A DNA stretch of 64,000 nucleotides. Origin: Protea cynaroides. Its lineage: Eukaryota > Streptophyta > Magnoliopsida > Proteales > Proteaceae. A program made the translations under genes and the position numbers. Of this stretch, positions 1-11,829 are shown piece after piece; positions within the stretch are counted from its first letter, which is position 1; each line of letters starts with the position of its first letter. The stretch lies in assembly GCA_028583415.1 (NCBI GenBank), contig CM053269.1, positions 49,195,322 to 49,259,321 on the forward strand, given 5' to 3'. The notes under the pieces are model-generated. The model was not told where the DNA came from and searched no databases. It saw only the letters and a program-made list of their open reading frames with translations.

Positions 1-2134
1 AGTGAAACATCTTACTCTATGAGTGTGTACGACAGGCAACAGTTGTGTCTATCACAGAAAGCTCTTAGAAGGTTCACTTGTGTATCTACATCAATTCCGA
101 TTGTGGTTTCTTACACGAGGTTCCGGAAAATTCTCTGGTTTTCTAACCCTAAGCCTATTAGATGACTAGAAACCCATTACTACATATATAGTCAATTTTT
201 GGGCTATAACACCAGAGCTAATCCCATGAAACCTGATGTAGCTTAGGCCAAGAAACACGTAAGAGAGGTGTAAATAATAGGACTGCAGTAGATGGGTAGG
301 GTGCCTGCATGGTAATATGGAGATTATAAGTGGTTGGATTTGAAATGGGTGATGATGGGAGGAGCAAGAATTAAGTCTGATTCAGTGTCTATAAATAGAT
401 GTAATGGTCCCTGGCCTATACACTTGATTTATGAGATAATAATATTCAGTTTTCTTCAATTTTGGCTGTGAGGATTTGCAATGGACATGAATGGGTTTTC
501 AGGTTGCCCGTGGATTCCAGGGTTCTGCATCACCGGTGGACTCTTGTTTCCTTCCTCTTATCTTCAGTTTACTTACTATCTTCATTCGAGATTAGTTTCT
601 ACTGGTACTCTCACTTTGTGGCATCCTGTTTTCTTTACAGTTTGCTTAGATTTATCATCACTCCTTAGTTAATGGTCAGATTACTCTTATACTTGATCCC
701 TCAGTCTCTGTTACTTAGATTTATTGATTCCAATAATTAGAATCTAGTTTCCCAACCTAAATTAATACATCTATCATCCCAGCACTGTTTTCTTACCATC
801 ACTATGAAGCGTCATCACCCCCTTCTTCTGATCTCAAATTTCTGAGATTTTTTTACTGGCTGCTAGATCCAGTCACTAAAGGCACTTAACCTAAATTCCA
901 GATCTATCAAGAACAATTTTCATTAAGTTTTCAAGTTTCTCTTATGTTTTCTACTTCAGAATTTTCTGGGGAGCCCAGCTCCTACACACCCAATGTAGGA
1001 ACCTTTCTTACATGCCAATTATAATTGCCAACAGCTGCTACATGGCCAATCAGATAGGACTAAATTTTGTGGACAGAGAGACCCCTAGGTCCCCTACTCA
1101 CATGTCAAGTTTCAACCCAATTGGAGTAAGATACATGGAAAAACAGAGCTTTGAAAATCCAAGGCTATGGGAGAGTATACAGTAACTGTCAGAGTTTCAG
1201 ACTATGGTAAGTGTGCAGGAACATACATGGGATGCATGCTAATACTCAGGACAGTATTTGATTGAATTAGACTCTGAAATTCATCACATGGCTAATCCAA
1301 ACCATGATCTCTCTATCCAACAGTTAGAATAGCAACATCAGCTGTTCACATGGCAGCACGTGTAAGAAGGGCTCCTCCAACGGGAATGTAGAAACCTTTT
1401 TCCCTTTTCTGTGTTTTATTCTATATCTCCTTCATCTTTTCTGGTGGTTTGGTATTAATTTTCTCCGCAATACCTTAGTATTGGAGATCCACCTTGCAGA
1501 TCCTTCTCTCAAATCCTTAACACGAGAGATCAGATTTACCATCAGAGGTACAAGCACAAGGCCGGCCCATGTACAAGCACTCAAAGTACTCCTTTGATAC
1601 AACCATAGACAATTGCAACCAATTCTGCCAGAATCCACTGGAAATTATCCCTTCAAACTTCATAAGATAATAGACCGAAGATAGCGGCAAGTTCCAAACT
1701 CTACAATCACAAACCAGTATTTTCTTCGGGCACTCTAATATTCCTCTTGTATATAGTCCCATAACTCCTACCTTCTCCAAAGGTGGGTCACAATGTATTC
1801 TAAAAAACTCAAGATATCTCCCCATACATAATGAACCATAGCTCTTTAGCAAATGTTGCCAATTTTACAAATTATACCATCTTCTTACTGTTGCTGCCAC
1901 TCCATCAACACTAGTAATTTCAATGCATAAATGCACTGTCTAATTTTAGAATGGGTTTATATCAGTTCTTTACCTTTATGAAGTGCGTGGATATAGATCT
2001 GTATAAATGCACTGTTTAATTACTTGATTTTGAGTGAATGCCTTGAGATTGCATTCAAAGACATATGACTTGGCAAATATTGTTGGAGCTTATTAAATTC
2101 TTTGTTCATTGATTAAAACCAGAATTTATTTCGG
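1..2134. other. Intergenic or intronic DNA, no gene recognised
   Basis: I see no recognisable coding exon, RNA gene or complete repeat on either strand. The open frames here (for example 1517-1852 on the minus strand) lack recognisable domains. If the NEDD1 gene at 9007-10806 is complete in the genome, this stretch would lie in its very long sixth intron or hold diverged 3' exons, but I could not identify any. Confidence 0.5.
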
Positions 2135-4476
2135 ATGGATCATGGAAAGGGGATTGAAGGAGATATGAAGGTTGATGCAAAGACTGTTAGAGATACATTT
2201 GTTTGGACTGATCAAAGGGTCAAATTACTAATCGATATTGGTCTCGATCATTCACTAAAAGGATACAAGCTAAATACATCTTTCACGAAGGATGTTTGGG
2301 CCCACATATTGAAAGAATTTAACCAAAACTGTGGGAAGCCCGTAACCATGTCGCAACTCAAAAATAAATGGAACACTTTGAAAGCCATGTGGCTTGCATT
2401 GATATGGTTAAAGAATAAGACTAGTGGATGGGATGGGATCTGATACTAGGAACTTTTGATCCACCTAGTGCAAAGCATTGGAGTGTTTTTGTGAAGGTAT
2501 ACCTCTGAAAGTTGCCTTTCGTCTTTTAGTTGTAGTTTATTATCCTAGATTAACTTGGTATAATTTTCTTTTATTTCAAAATTACTATTGCAAAAATATC
2601 CCCCTGGAAAGCACTTTAGGACTACGCCTTTGCAAAATGAAGAAGAACTTCATGAATTATTCTATGGTGTTGTTGCTGATGGGGAGAATGCAATTTGCAT
2701 CCATGGAGACGACCCACCTCCAACCATACCAAAGGAGATATCTGCTTGCACCAGCGCAGTAAACTTGGAAGACTTAGATTTTAATGGTTAAACGATGATG
2801 AGCCTGTTGAGGTGACAGATCTAAGAAGAAAAAGAAGATTAAGAGAGGGACTTCCCTCATGGTGTCATCTAAAAGGTCAAAGTCTACTGACACAAACAGT
2901 TTAGATGAAGCTATTAATAAAATGGTTCTATGGAAGAGTACAAAAAGAAAAATAGTTCATCTATTATAGAGATGAGAAAAATAGATATAGACTTGAGAAA
3001 AGTAGAGATGGAGATGAGAAAAGCAAATTATGACGCAGATATGGAGACGAGAAAAGCAAATTTAGATGTGCAGTTAGAGCTAGAAAAACAAAAATTAAGT
3101 GGAGCAAAGTCAAAAAAAAACATTTGACAAGGCTTACCAAATCCTTAATACTTTAGAGTGATGCAGTAGCAGTGTCATGGATGAATCGACATGAACCAAT
3201 TTGGCTACCCAAGCCAAACCTGAACCGGTTCAAACCCAAACCAGTCTTTTGGTCTGGAAAGAGTTGGTAGATGATCAATTAAAATAGGAAGTTTTAGTAT
3301 TAGATTTCTTTATTTATTATTTCTGTTTTGAAAAAGGATTTCATTCCATAGATACAACATATAGTTTCTAAACTTATGTCAATTAGTTTAGGAAAATTTT
3401 AGCTTTAAATAGAACATGTATTAGGTTTTTATTGATATATTGGAAGATTTGAATGAAAAAGAAGAATTGATTTTGGTAGTGAGCCTACGGCACAAGTTTG
3501 AAACTCTCTCTCTCTCGTCTATGTGAGCAGGAACAGCCATCCTTAGACTGGTTTCCCCCTTCTTCTTCCTTTCTCCCTCTTTCCCTATTTCTTCCTCTTT
3601 CTTCTTGGCCCCTCCCCTGTTCTGGGCGGCAGTTCCAGCCCACCCAAGGGACTTCGTACTCCCTCATCTCCTTCCCTTTTGCCCTGAACTTCTGGTACAG
3701 GTTTCCTGGACCTAAGAGGCTCTAACCCTATATCACCTTACCTGCCAAATCCATCTAAGCCAAGGACATCAAGCTTCAAACCAAGCCTGCAAACTGTTAC
3801 TATCGGTTTTCCTGATTTCAGAGGTTTGTTACCTACCCTTGCTGGTTGTATCAACCTCTCTTCGGTCAGATTCAAGACAATAGAGGGTTACGATTCTGTT
3901 TTCCCAGTTTCGGGTCAATCCGGGAGCTTCTGGCTGAGTTCTCCTTCCCCAACCCAATCTGATTTGCCTCCTCAAGGTCTGAACGTGAATAGCTTGAGGT
4001 TGAAGAAAGCTTTTTATTGTTGGTTTCCAGAAATACCCTCACTTTGATATTGAATCTTATTTTGTCCCTTTTAAGTCTTTCTTCCAAGTTTAACCTTATT
4101 TCTTTATTATAATTCCAGTTTCATCCTAAGGGATCATAAGGGTCTGTTTGGTTCTCTACAAGTTATTAGAAAGTTCTGAATAATTACAAGTCTGCCATTA
4201 CTGGTTGAGTTTTGGACTTATTTACGGTTCTGCCACTGTTTATTGGATCAACCTTTCTTATTGTTTTGGGTGGGCCTACTAGCGGATCTAATTAGGGTTT
4301 TCTCAACCCGGATCCCGCATCATAGAGGGGATTGAGGACGGTAGTGATCGCCATGTGATTGCTTTGGAAGTGCTTGAGGACCAAAAGAAAAGACAAGCAC
4401 TGATTTTGATGTCTGAATCGTCTCACCTACCATGGCTTCCTAGAGCAATCAAAAAGAAAGAAAAAGAAGAATCTTG
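2135..4476 (+). pseudogene. Myb/SANT-like DNA-binding protein of the Harbinger element (ORF1), interrupted
   Basis: In PIF/Harbinger elements this accessory protein binds the element ends and helps the transposase enter the nucleus. The first block (2135-2443) has the typical start of the plant Myb/SANT-like family, with an FVWTD motif and a KPVTMSQLKNKW helix. A frame change near 2425 leads into a FDPPSAKHWSVFVK-like motif ending near 2504 at a GT donor. A short intron follows, and coding resumes near 2590 with KYPPGKHF. A charged, coiled-coil-like part (about 2930-3120) is rich in E, K, M and R. A solo LTR (3159-4322) then splits the gene. The frame picks up directly after the target duplication and runs to a stop near 4476. 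Several stops and shifts make this a pseudogene. Confidence 0.75.
3159..4322. mobile_element. Solo LTR 1 (1164 bp), target duplication TAGAG
   Basis: The segment begins TGATGC and ends GCATCA, an inverted TG...CA terminus typical of an LTR. It is flanked on both sides by TAGAG (3154-3158 and 4323-4327), a perfect 5-bp target duplication. It has no primer-binding site, no polyprotein and no second LTR, so it is best read as a solo LTR left by recombination between two LTRs. It contains a pyrimidine-rich block at about 3500-3610. Short open frames inside it (3485-3725, 3826-4087) are not genes. Confidence 0.85.
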
Positions 4477-5440
4477 ATCATTTTCTTTTTTGTTCACAAT
4501 GTGAAGATGTTTTTCATTTTTCTTTTAGTTTTTTACATTGAGTCTAAATGTGCAGATTTTTTTTATTTATTTTTAATTTCAATGTGTTTAATATTCGTCA
4601 TTATATATTGATCAGTTACTATGGACATTGACGACGAAATAGATTCATCACTGAGAGCTCATAGTTGCCATTTCTTATTTGTATACGTGCTTGCTTGGAA
4701 CATGAAAAGACAATTGATGTCAAAAATAATGGTGAGACAACTTCCCAAATTACAAAACAACCAATGCACACACACCAATTTACAGGTCATGCTTTGTTAT
4801 TTGAATTGCTAAACACCACTTCACATCCAAGAAGATTTCAACGACTATTCTGTATGTCTAGAGATCATTTCACGAGGCTGGTGTGTGCATTCAAAGAGAG
4901 AAAATTAATGGCAAACACATATCACACTACAGTGGAGGAACAATTGACAATGACAATTTTAGTGATGGCCCATAATGTTAGAATTGATGTCATCCAGGAA
5001 TAGTTTCAGCACTCAGGTGAAATGATGGCAAGGAGGATTCAAGGATGACAATCCTAATTAATTCCCTTTGTTGCAGGATCTTTCTTTAACCCAACCCAGA
5101 AATCAGAATAGAGACTTTAAAGAAAATTCGGCTTATCTGAGAATCTGACAGTTGGTTGTTCTTCAAACTTGAAGGAAATGATCTATAGGATGTACTTGAA
5201 GACATATCCAAAGTTGGAGATGATCCGATCACAGATGAGAGAGATGTGATTTTTTGAAAACTACCTATCATCTGAAAACGGGACTGGTTTAGTTAGAGCT
5301 GGTCGATATGATTTTAATCTTTAATCCCACAAACTTTCGTTGATCAAATCAGCACTTAATGGTATCGCAATTCAGTATGCAATAATAAGAACTTGAAGGA
5401 ATTAACAGAAGGACAAGAAAACCATAAAACAGAATATTTC

Positions 5441-5471
5441 GGTTGAGTCTCACAACCTATGAGACTCAACC
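5441..5471. repeat. Perfect hairpin, 12-bp arms, 7-nt loop
   Basis: The arm GGTTGAGTCTCA at 5441-5452 is followed by a 7-base spacer and its exact reverse complement at 5460-5471. It lies within solo LTR 2. Its role is unknown; it could be a structured element of the retrotransposon RNA. Confidence 0.8.
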
Positions 5472-5765
5472 AGAAAATCAGGAGCTAAACTCTCTTCTTT
5501 TTTCTGGTCTAAATCTGCCCCAGTCTTCTTTTACTTCTTATTTATATAATTTGCAAGATTACAAAATAATAGGAAATCCTAACTAAAACAGAAAAATTCC
5601 TTTTTAGAGAATAGGAAAGTTTCCAAAATAAAAAATAGGAAAGTTTCTAAACACTTTTAGGAAACTAAATTTAAGAAAGTTATTAGTTTCCAAACAATTA
5701 AAATTCTAAATAACTAACACTATATTTTAGGAAAGAAATAAAAAAAGAGTGAAAAATCTGCTGCT

Positions 5766-5840
5766 GGTACTGTTCACGTGAACAGTACCGTAAACATTGT
5801 TCACGTGAACAGTACCGTAAACACTGTTCACGTGAACAGT
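5766..5840. repeat. Three 27-bp-spaced palindromes centred on CACGTG
   Basis: Three near-identical palindromes occur at 5766-5789 (24 bp, perfect), 5798-5811 (14-bp perfect core) and 5823-5840 (18 bp, perfect). They share the core TGTTCACGTGAACA and repeat every 27 bp. CACGTG is the G-box bound by plant bZIP and bHLH factors. The position in an LTR suggests an enhancer array, but that is inference. Confidence 0.85.
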
Positions 5841-7233
5841 GGGGGTGATTGGTCAGCCAATTGGGCCTGGCCCAATTTTGGGAGATTCTTTCTTCTTTCG
5901 GCCCCTTCTAGAGTAGACTTGGACTGCATCATGAAACAATGAACCGACGCTTCCATAATGTATTGGCAGCACTACGGACATTTGCTAGGGAGATAATACA
6001 ATCCCCTCATTTGAGGAAACACTACCTCAAATCAAATCAAATTGGAAATATTATCCATTCTTTGCCAATTGCATTGGAGCAATAGATGGAATACACATAA
6101 GTGCATCCATTCCAGTTGCAAATCAAGTACAATATAGATCTGGCAGAAATAATGAAGTTTTCCAAAATGTATGCGCTGTATGTATGTTCTTTTGATATGT
6201 GTTTCACATACATTTGGATTGGTTGGGAGGGAACAACACATGATAATCGAATATTATGGGAAGCCATCAACACTCCTCCTTTGAAATTCCCCCATCCACC
6301 ACCAGGTACCGTTCCATATTTTATTTTTTTAGTTTTTTTTTAAATGTTTTAGATTTGAGTGAGTTTAACGAGATTTTAATTGTCAATCTTAATTTTGTAG
6401 GAAAATATTATCTTGTTGATTCTGAATACACACATACGCCTGGTTATACGACTCCTTACAAGAATGTTCGATATCATCAACAAGATTTTAAGCGTAGACG
6501 ACCCGAAGGAGCAGAAGAGCTATTTAATTTTACACATTCGCCATTAAGAACTATTATTGAGAGATATTTTGGTGTCTTGAAGAAACATTTCCCTATTTTA
6601 AAGATGATGCCGCCGTATAATTTCAAGACCCAAGTTTTGATTGTAATTACTTTTGTAACTTTACACAACTTTATTAGAAAGCAAGTGTCATCAAATTGGC
6701 TTTTCCAAAAAGCAGAAAATGGAGAGCTTGATGATGAATGTCAAGATAATGATAGTGACAGTGATGATAGGGCTGTGAGCATTGAAACTATGGTAGGTGC
6801 TACACAACAACAACAATGGAAAGGATATCAAAAGCATATTACAGATCAGATTAAGGAAGCATATAAAAAATGATGAGGATGAAAGCATGTGTCTATTGTG
6901 TTTTTAATTTTTTTCACATAGTACAATTTTTAATAAAAATTGCCATTATGGTTTTTTTAAATTTATTTTTTATTGATTTTAATAATTGGTGTATTTTGGA
7001 GTGGATCCGTATTGTTTGGGTCCATTTTTATGGTATGCAATAGGTGGATCCATTTAATAAAGTTATAAAATTATTATGGACATTAGATATACCAAACTTA
7101 TTTCTCATTCTACAATCTATTTTTTATTGTAGCTACCAAACAACTTTTTATTTTTGACCATAAATGATTTCAAAAATGATTATTGATAAATAGATAAAAA
7201 ACAGAAATATAAATAGATCCAAAGAGAGCCTTA

Positions 7234-9006
7234 GATAGTTTCTATTTAGCTGGTTTCTATTTTAGGTGATAGCTAGGCAGCTTTAAGTAACTTTCTACAT
7301 TTTTAGTTTCTATTTTGTTTAGTTACTATTTTCATGTAAAGCAGCCCACACTGTAGCTTCTCTTGTACTAGTTAATGCTAGTTCTTATAGTATAACTCCC
7401 ACTTTTAATATTTATTTCACTTGGTTGTTGGTCATTGAAGTCTAGATATAAGGTTGTGATGGAGCTTTGCTCCTAAGTTTTGGTAATGAAAAGAATTATG
7501 GTTTATACCTTGTGTGTTGTGAGAGACCTTCGGTGGTGAGAGACTGCGTAGGCCCTAAGTGGGATGCCTTAGGGCATATCCACTCCCTTTTCCACTCTTC
7601 TTTTCCCTCCTTCGATTTTTTGTCTTAGTTAAAAGCAAAACACACACAAAAAGAGAACTGCTGCAAAACACTATTCATGTGGTTTTCTTACAGCCCAATC
7701 AAAGTCTAATATCACCAGATCTAAGCACCAGCTGGAGGCCAGCTTTAGGGCTTTTTCCTACTATTAATCTTAACATTTGATGGGAGTTTCAGCCCAATCC
7801 AAATGATGGATTGCTAGATCTAACTGAACATTTCTGGTTGTAAGCTATTGTTCTCTGTGGACAGAATGGGACTGTCAAGCTTGACCAATGGCTGTAGTGG
7901 ACTGTTATGATCGTTTCCTTTCATCCTCTTAGTTGCCGATGTTCCTAGAGTGATTGTACCTAACAGACAGAAGTTTATTGCATTGTTTCTTGCTGTTCTA
8001 ATGGCTTACATGTTGATGTTGTGAGGGAATCGATCCTACAAGTTGGGGACTGGTATTAGAATCCTAACACAGGTTGGAAACCAAAACCACAGTGATAATT
8101 GTTGGGCCAACAACTATCATTGTGGTCTTGACTCTTAACCTAACATCTGACACCTGTAATAAAAAATAGAAAAAATAAAAACCTATAATATTTCTTGTTG
8201 GCCACATAAATTAACTCGTCAAAAATAGAACCCAACTTTGTGTTTCCTTTTTGACTGTTTAGACTGGGTCTGCTGTCCAAAGAGCTGCAGTTGAAACATG
8301 CATATCAAAGTATTCGACATGCTCTAACCAAATTATTTATCAGGGTAAATCAGGATAAAGACACAACAGAAAATGGTATCAAATGCATATGCATCAAAAC
8401 TCAACCAATCTTCTTGGAAGGCAAAAAAATAAATAAATAAATAAACTGTCAGTATCAAAATTTAAATATTTGGCTTAAAATTCAAGTTACTATATACTTA
8501 GTGTGTTGAATAATTGAAAAGAAAGTACTGATTATAGTAGACTAATAGATATTCAACAACACTGTAAACAGAGGCATGCATAAAAGAGGAGGTTATGAGA
8601 ATGCAGGAGTACGTGAAAGTACCTCTACAGATAAAAGTTTTGTAATACTTGAGGGTAGACAAACTTTAGATGATGATGATGAGGTCATTTCAGATATAGA
8701 ATTTCTCCAACATGAACCCACCAAATGAAGGATTTCAATACTTTTCATTGGCCATGAGACCGAAGCCCAAGGAGTAATTCAATTCTAAGAGGTAAGAAGG
8801 CAAGGAATATCATGTAGCATGTACCATAGCCTCCCTTGGTACAGCTTAGGAATAGGAATCCTATAACCATATAGTTACCTTACACGCATGCAAATGCCTG
8901 AATTAAACAGGTGTAGACTGTAGAGAAACAAATATGTATTTCCTAAATTACTGAACCATCAAATGAAAACTCTCATTCCATAAAAAAATTGAAAGGGGAA
9001 AAATAC
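7234..9006. other. Non-coding stretch between the Harbinger element and NEDD1 exon 6
   Basis: There is no recognisable exon or complete element. The first 800 bp read like LTR-derived leader sequence, with a GT-rich part near 7500 and a faint primer-binding-site-like TGGTATTAGAA near 8051, but I found no repeat partner or target duplication. Given the donor splice site at 9006, this stretch is most likely NEDD1 intron. Confidence 0.5.
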
Positions 9007-10806
9007 CTCTGAACTACCATATGCACGAAGAACAGTGAACGGCTGTGGTTTTCCACGAACATCGTAGAATACAACCCTCCCACTACTTGTGCCAGCAGCT
9101 AGTATCCAACCATCATCTCTAAATGCTAATGACGAGAAAGGAGCCTCATAAGGAATGCAAAATGTGGATCTTTTAGTACTGGAATCAAAAGTATACAATT
9201 TTTTATCCAGACCAACACTAGCAATTATCTGTTACAAGAGGTGGGAGAAAGACATGATCAGTATTTTGAACCAGTTTTTGGTTCTTCTTAACTTTCAAAA
9301 GAATATAAACAGTTCTATTTCTTTTTCTCCTTTTTTTTTTTTTTTTTTTGGGTTGGGGGGGGGGGGGGGGGTGTTGTTGAGTAACTGAGGGGAACAGACA
9401 ATTTCAAAACAAAGAGGAAACCTTGTCATTTGATGGTGAGAAGCTAACGCCAGTTGTTGGTGCAGAATGCTCCTTCAACCAAGAAATCTGCCAGGAGCAA
9501 ATCACTCATTCAAACACATATATACCAATTCCATAACATGTACTTATTAAATGGTGTCCTATAAACTTTATCATTCATTCAATAAATTGCATTGAACCAC
9601 ACAACCAGCATGAGCATTTCAAGTTGTCCGAACCTAATTCTGTACTTAAACATAAAAGGATTTATTGGAAGACCTTTGGACTGCGGCCAGTTGTATCCCA
9701 CAGATGCACAGATCCATCATCTCCCGCTGTAACCAAAAGATGTCGGCTGATACGGGAGTAATCAAGAACTCTCAGTACCTGGCCTTCAAAATCATCAACA
9801 AACAATTAGGATACATCGGCTGAAAAACCAACATCCAAATTCATCGTATTTAGAATGGTATGCTACATTCAAAGCTCTGACTGACCAAACAACCTGTTCC
9901 TTGGGGTCCTTGAGTTCAGCAACCCTTGCTCCAGAACTGAGGTTATGAAGAATAAGATCCCCCTTCAAACTAATGGAGGCCAAGTACTCATCTTTGCAAT
10001 TGTACATTGCACCTGTAATTGTATCTGTGTGGCCCTTCAACCACTTGATACACCTTTTCCTTTGCAAATCCCATATTCTTACAACTTGACCACTGCCTCC
10101 AGAGCAAATATACCTAGAGCTTTTGCTGCTAAAGCTAATAGACATTATAGATTCCTACAATGAATATATTCAAATAGAATTAGTGCCTTAATGTAGAAAA
10201 ATGTCTCCCATCTCAAATCTGCAAAAGGACATATTGGAACTGTTGAAATGGATTTAAGCAAAGTAGCGAGTGTAAGCCATTTAAAGATAAGTTGAATCAA
10301 TGCATACTCAGACTATTCAATCCAAGTATCAATTACCAGAACAGAACCCAAAACAAATTTAAATACAAATAAGGTGTTGCACTTAGTTGAATTACATCAA
10401 TATTGTCTCCACTATCACTTCCATAAACAGGAATCGTTCCCATGCTTTGCCCATTTTTCCTCCACAGTGAAATCTTTTTATCATCTCCAGCACTCGCAAC
10501 AACCATATCTGCAAGAATGCGCCCCACAAGCACTACATAAGATTTGATAAATAAGAAGTTCGACACAGATTGCCCACTCAAATAAGAACTAATCAAACCT
10601 TCTGTCATTAATACATCTAAAACCAGGGAATGGGAATGTAACTTACTGGTGTGATTCCACTTCACTGAATTAACTTGGGACCCTGGCGAAGGTGCGTAGC
10701 TTAATGTGCAGGGATCACCTGGGTCCATAGAAACATCAAAAAGCTTAACAGTGTCGCCACCGCAAGCTGCTAGTAGGGCCGTTGATGGATCATTGAAGCT
10801 CATCAT
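9007..10806 (-). CDS. NEDD1: NEDD1-like WD40 protein, N-terminal exons 1-6 (partial)
   Basis: NEDD1 is the WD40 adaptor that recruits the gamma-tubulin ring complex to microtubules, the spindle and the phragmoplast. Six exons join without a frame break: 10806-10647, 10508-10396, 10154-9894, 9778-9674, 9487-9422 and 9228-9007, giving about 309 residues. All internal borders show GT donors and AG acceptors. Recognisable blocks are GGDTVKLFDVS near the start, VVASAGDDKKISLWRKNGQS, SRYICSGGSGQVVRIWDLQR, a repeat around LKGHTDTITG, VTAGDDGSVHLWDTTGRSPK, SAPTTGVSFSPSNDK, and APFSSLAF to VVFYDVRGKPQP. These make up most of a seven-bladed propeller. The start was chosen because it opens on MMSFND-, as in plant NEDD1 proteins. 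The exon ending at 9007 is followed by a good donor (GTATTTTT), but I see no later exon, so the gamma-tubulin-binding C-terminal half is missing from the window. Identification is by family motifs recalled from plant NEDD1. Confidence 0.88.
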
Positions 10807-11574
10807 TCTACTTTCTGCGATTCTCGCACTTGCTCCTCCTAGACAATAATACTAAGAATTTTAGGCAAAGATCGTGCAAAAGCAATGGACAACAAAGAGC
10901 GAAATCTAAATTTCCCACGCCCACAACCCCAGGAGAAGAAGAAAAAAAAAAAAAAGAAAAAAAAAAGAAAAAAAAAAGGGAACAAAATGCTCGAAATTTG
11001 TAAGGAGATTTAACTCAAATGCCCTGATTTGAAGTCGGACGAGGAGGAGACATACGAAATCAGTCTCGTCATTCAGCAAACGGGATCTCGGAAACCAACA
11101 TTAAGGAAAAAATATCAGATGAAATACTTTAGACTGGATAGTTTGAGCACATAATCAAACCTTGCGGTTAAAATTCCACTGCCGCTTTCTTCTTTGCCGG
11201 AGGTAGTCAGGTTTAATGGTTTGATGATGCAAGTAACCCCATCAGTGGGTAAGTGAGGGAGATTTGAAAGTGCAGACTGCAGAGAGCCAACTGAGTTTTA
11301 TAACTCAGAAAATCGAAATTACTCAAACAGGATTCAGGATATTCATGAACGTCGATTTGGCACTTTCGCTTTGCAAACATTTTTCCATTGGTAAAATTAC
11401 ATTGATCTCCCCTGTGCTTTGGCTATATTACAGTATACACCCCTCATTTCAAATCAATCTTACAGACCTCCCGTTAGCCCCTTATAACTACCCACAATTG
11501 ATTTTTATCTATTAATCAAAAACCATTTTTTAAAACTATTTTTGATAAAAAAAAAATATATTTGATAGAAAAAT
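10807..11574. other. 5' flank of NEDD1
   Basis: The upstream side of the minus-strand NEDD1 gene includes an A-rich tract near 10935-10978 and probable 5' UTR sequence. The region is AT-rich and no TATA box could be assigned with confidence. I see no other gene here. Confidence 0.4.
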
Positions 11575-11777
11575 TTTCATCTACACCCCCATCAAGTATT
11601 GCTAATATCATCAATACCCACAAGATTGTAAAAACATCACCTACATCTATTTAACTGACGGAAATCACTAAAATTGTTAAAATACAGTTTTACCCCTCAT
11701 ATTAAAAATTAAAAATTTAAAATTTAAAAAATTAAAAAATTATATTGATTTATTAATTTAACCTTCCAATCAACCTT

Positions 11778-11829
<52 letters not shown>

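Larger units (their letters stand above)
5023..5931. mobile_element. Solo LTR 2 (909 bp), target duplication TGAAA
   Basis: The segment begins TGATGG and ends GCATCA, and is flanked by perfect TGAAA copies at 5018-5022 and 5932-5936. It sits inside the Harbinger transposase gene. Removing it with one duplication copy re-joins the transposase motifs. The termini resemble those of the solo LTR at 3159-4322 (TGATG...GCATCA), so the two may belong to related families. It contains a 12-bp-arm hairpin at 5441-5471 and three CACGTG-centred palindromes at 5766-5840. Confidence 0.85.
4621..6873 (+). pseudogene. PIF/Harbinger DDE transposase (HARBI1-like), interrupted
   Basis: The enzyme would cut and rejoin transposon ends with a DDE triad. 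The N-terminal part (4621-5018) contains ICIRACLEHE and SHPRRFQRLFCMSRDHFTRL, typical of plant Harbinger transposases, with a shift near 4670. A solo LTR (5023-5931) then interrupts it. Coding resumes at 5932 and includes the first catalytic block IGAIDGIHI (about 6073-6100). A one-base frameshift lies near 6190. The second catalytic block is EGTTHDNRIL. An intron follows at about 6306-6401, with a GT donor after PHPPPG and a TTTTGTAG acceptor before KYYLVDSEY. The glutamate block IIERYFGVLKKHFPIL ends near 6600, and the protein stops at 6873. All three acidic residues remain visible, but the frame is broken. Confidence 0.85.
2135..7230 (+). mobile_element. PIF/Harbinger DNA transposon, degenerate, carrying two solo LTRs
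   Basis: This is a class II element of the PIF/Harbinger superfamily. It encodes the usual pair of proteins in one orientation: a Myb/SANT-like DNA-binding protein (2135-4476) and a DDE transposase of the HARBI1/DDE_Tnp_4 type (4621-6873). The right end is probably at 7230, where the sequence CCAAAGAGAGCC is followed by TTA, the usual 3-bp target duplication of this superfamily. I could not find a matching left terminal inverted repeat upstream of 2135, so the left end is unknown and may be deleted. Two LTR-type insertions (3159-4322 and 5023-5931) interrupt the two genes. The element is immobile now because both frames carry lesions. Confidence 0.8.

Noticed and set aside
1517..1852. 111-residue minus-strand frame
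   Set aside because: No domain, splice context or repeat relationship could be recognised; codon pattern does not look coding.
4141..4160. GGGTCTGTTTGG, a possible left terminal repeat of the Harbinger element
   Set aside because: It lies inside the solo LTR at 3159-4322, and the Myb-like gene would then be outside the element. The 3-bp flank (TAA) also does not match TTA at the right end.
7234..8066. A possible solo LTR followed by a primer-binding-site-like TGGTATTAGAA
   Set aside because: I could not find TG...CA ends with a flanking duplication or a partner repeat.
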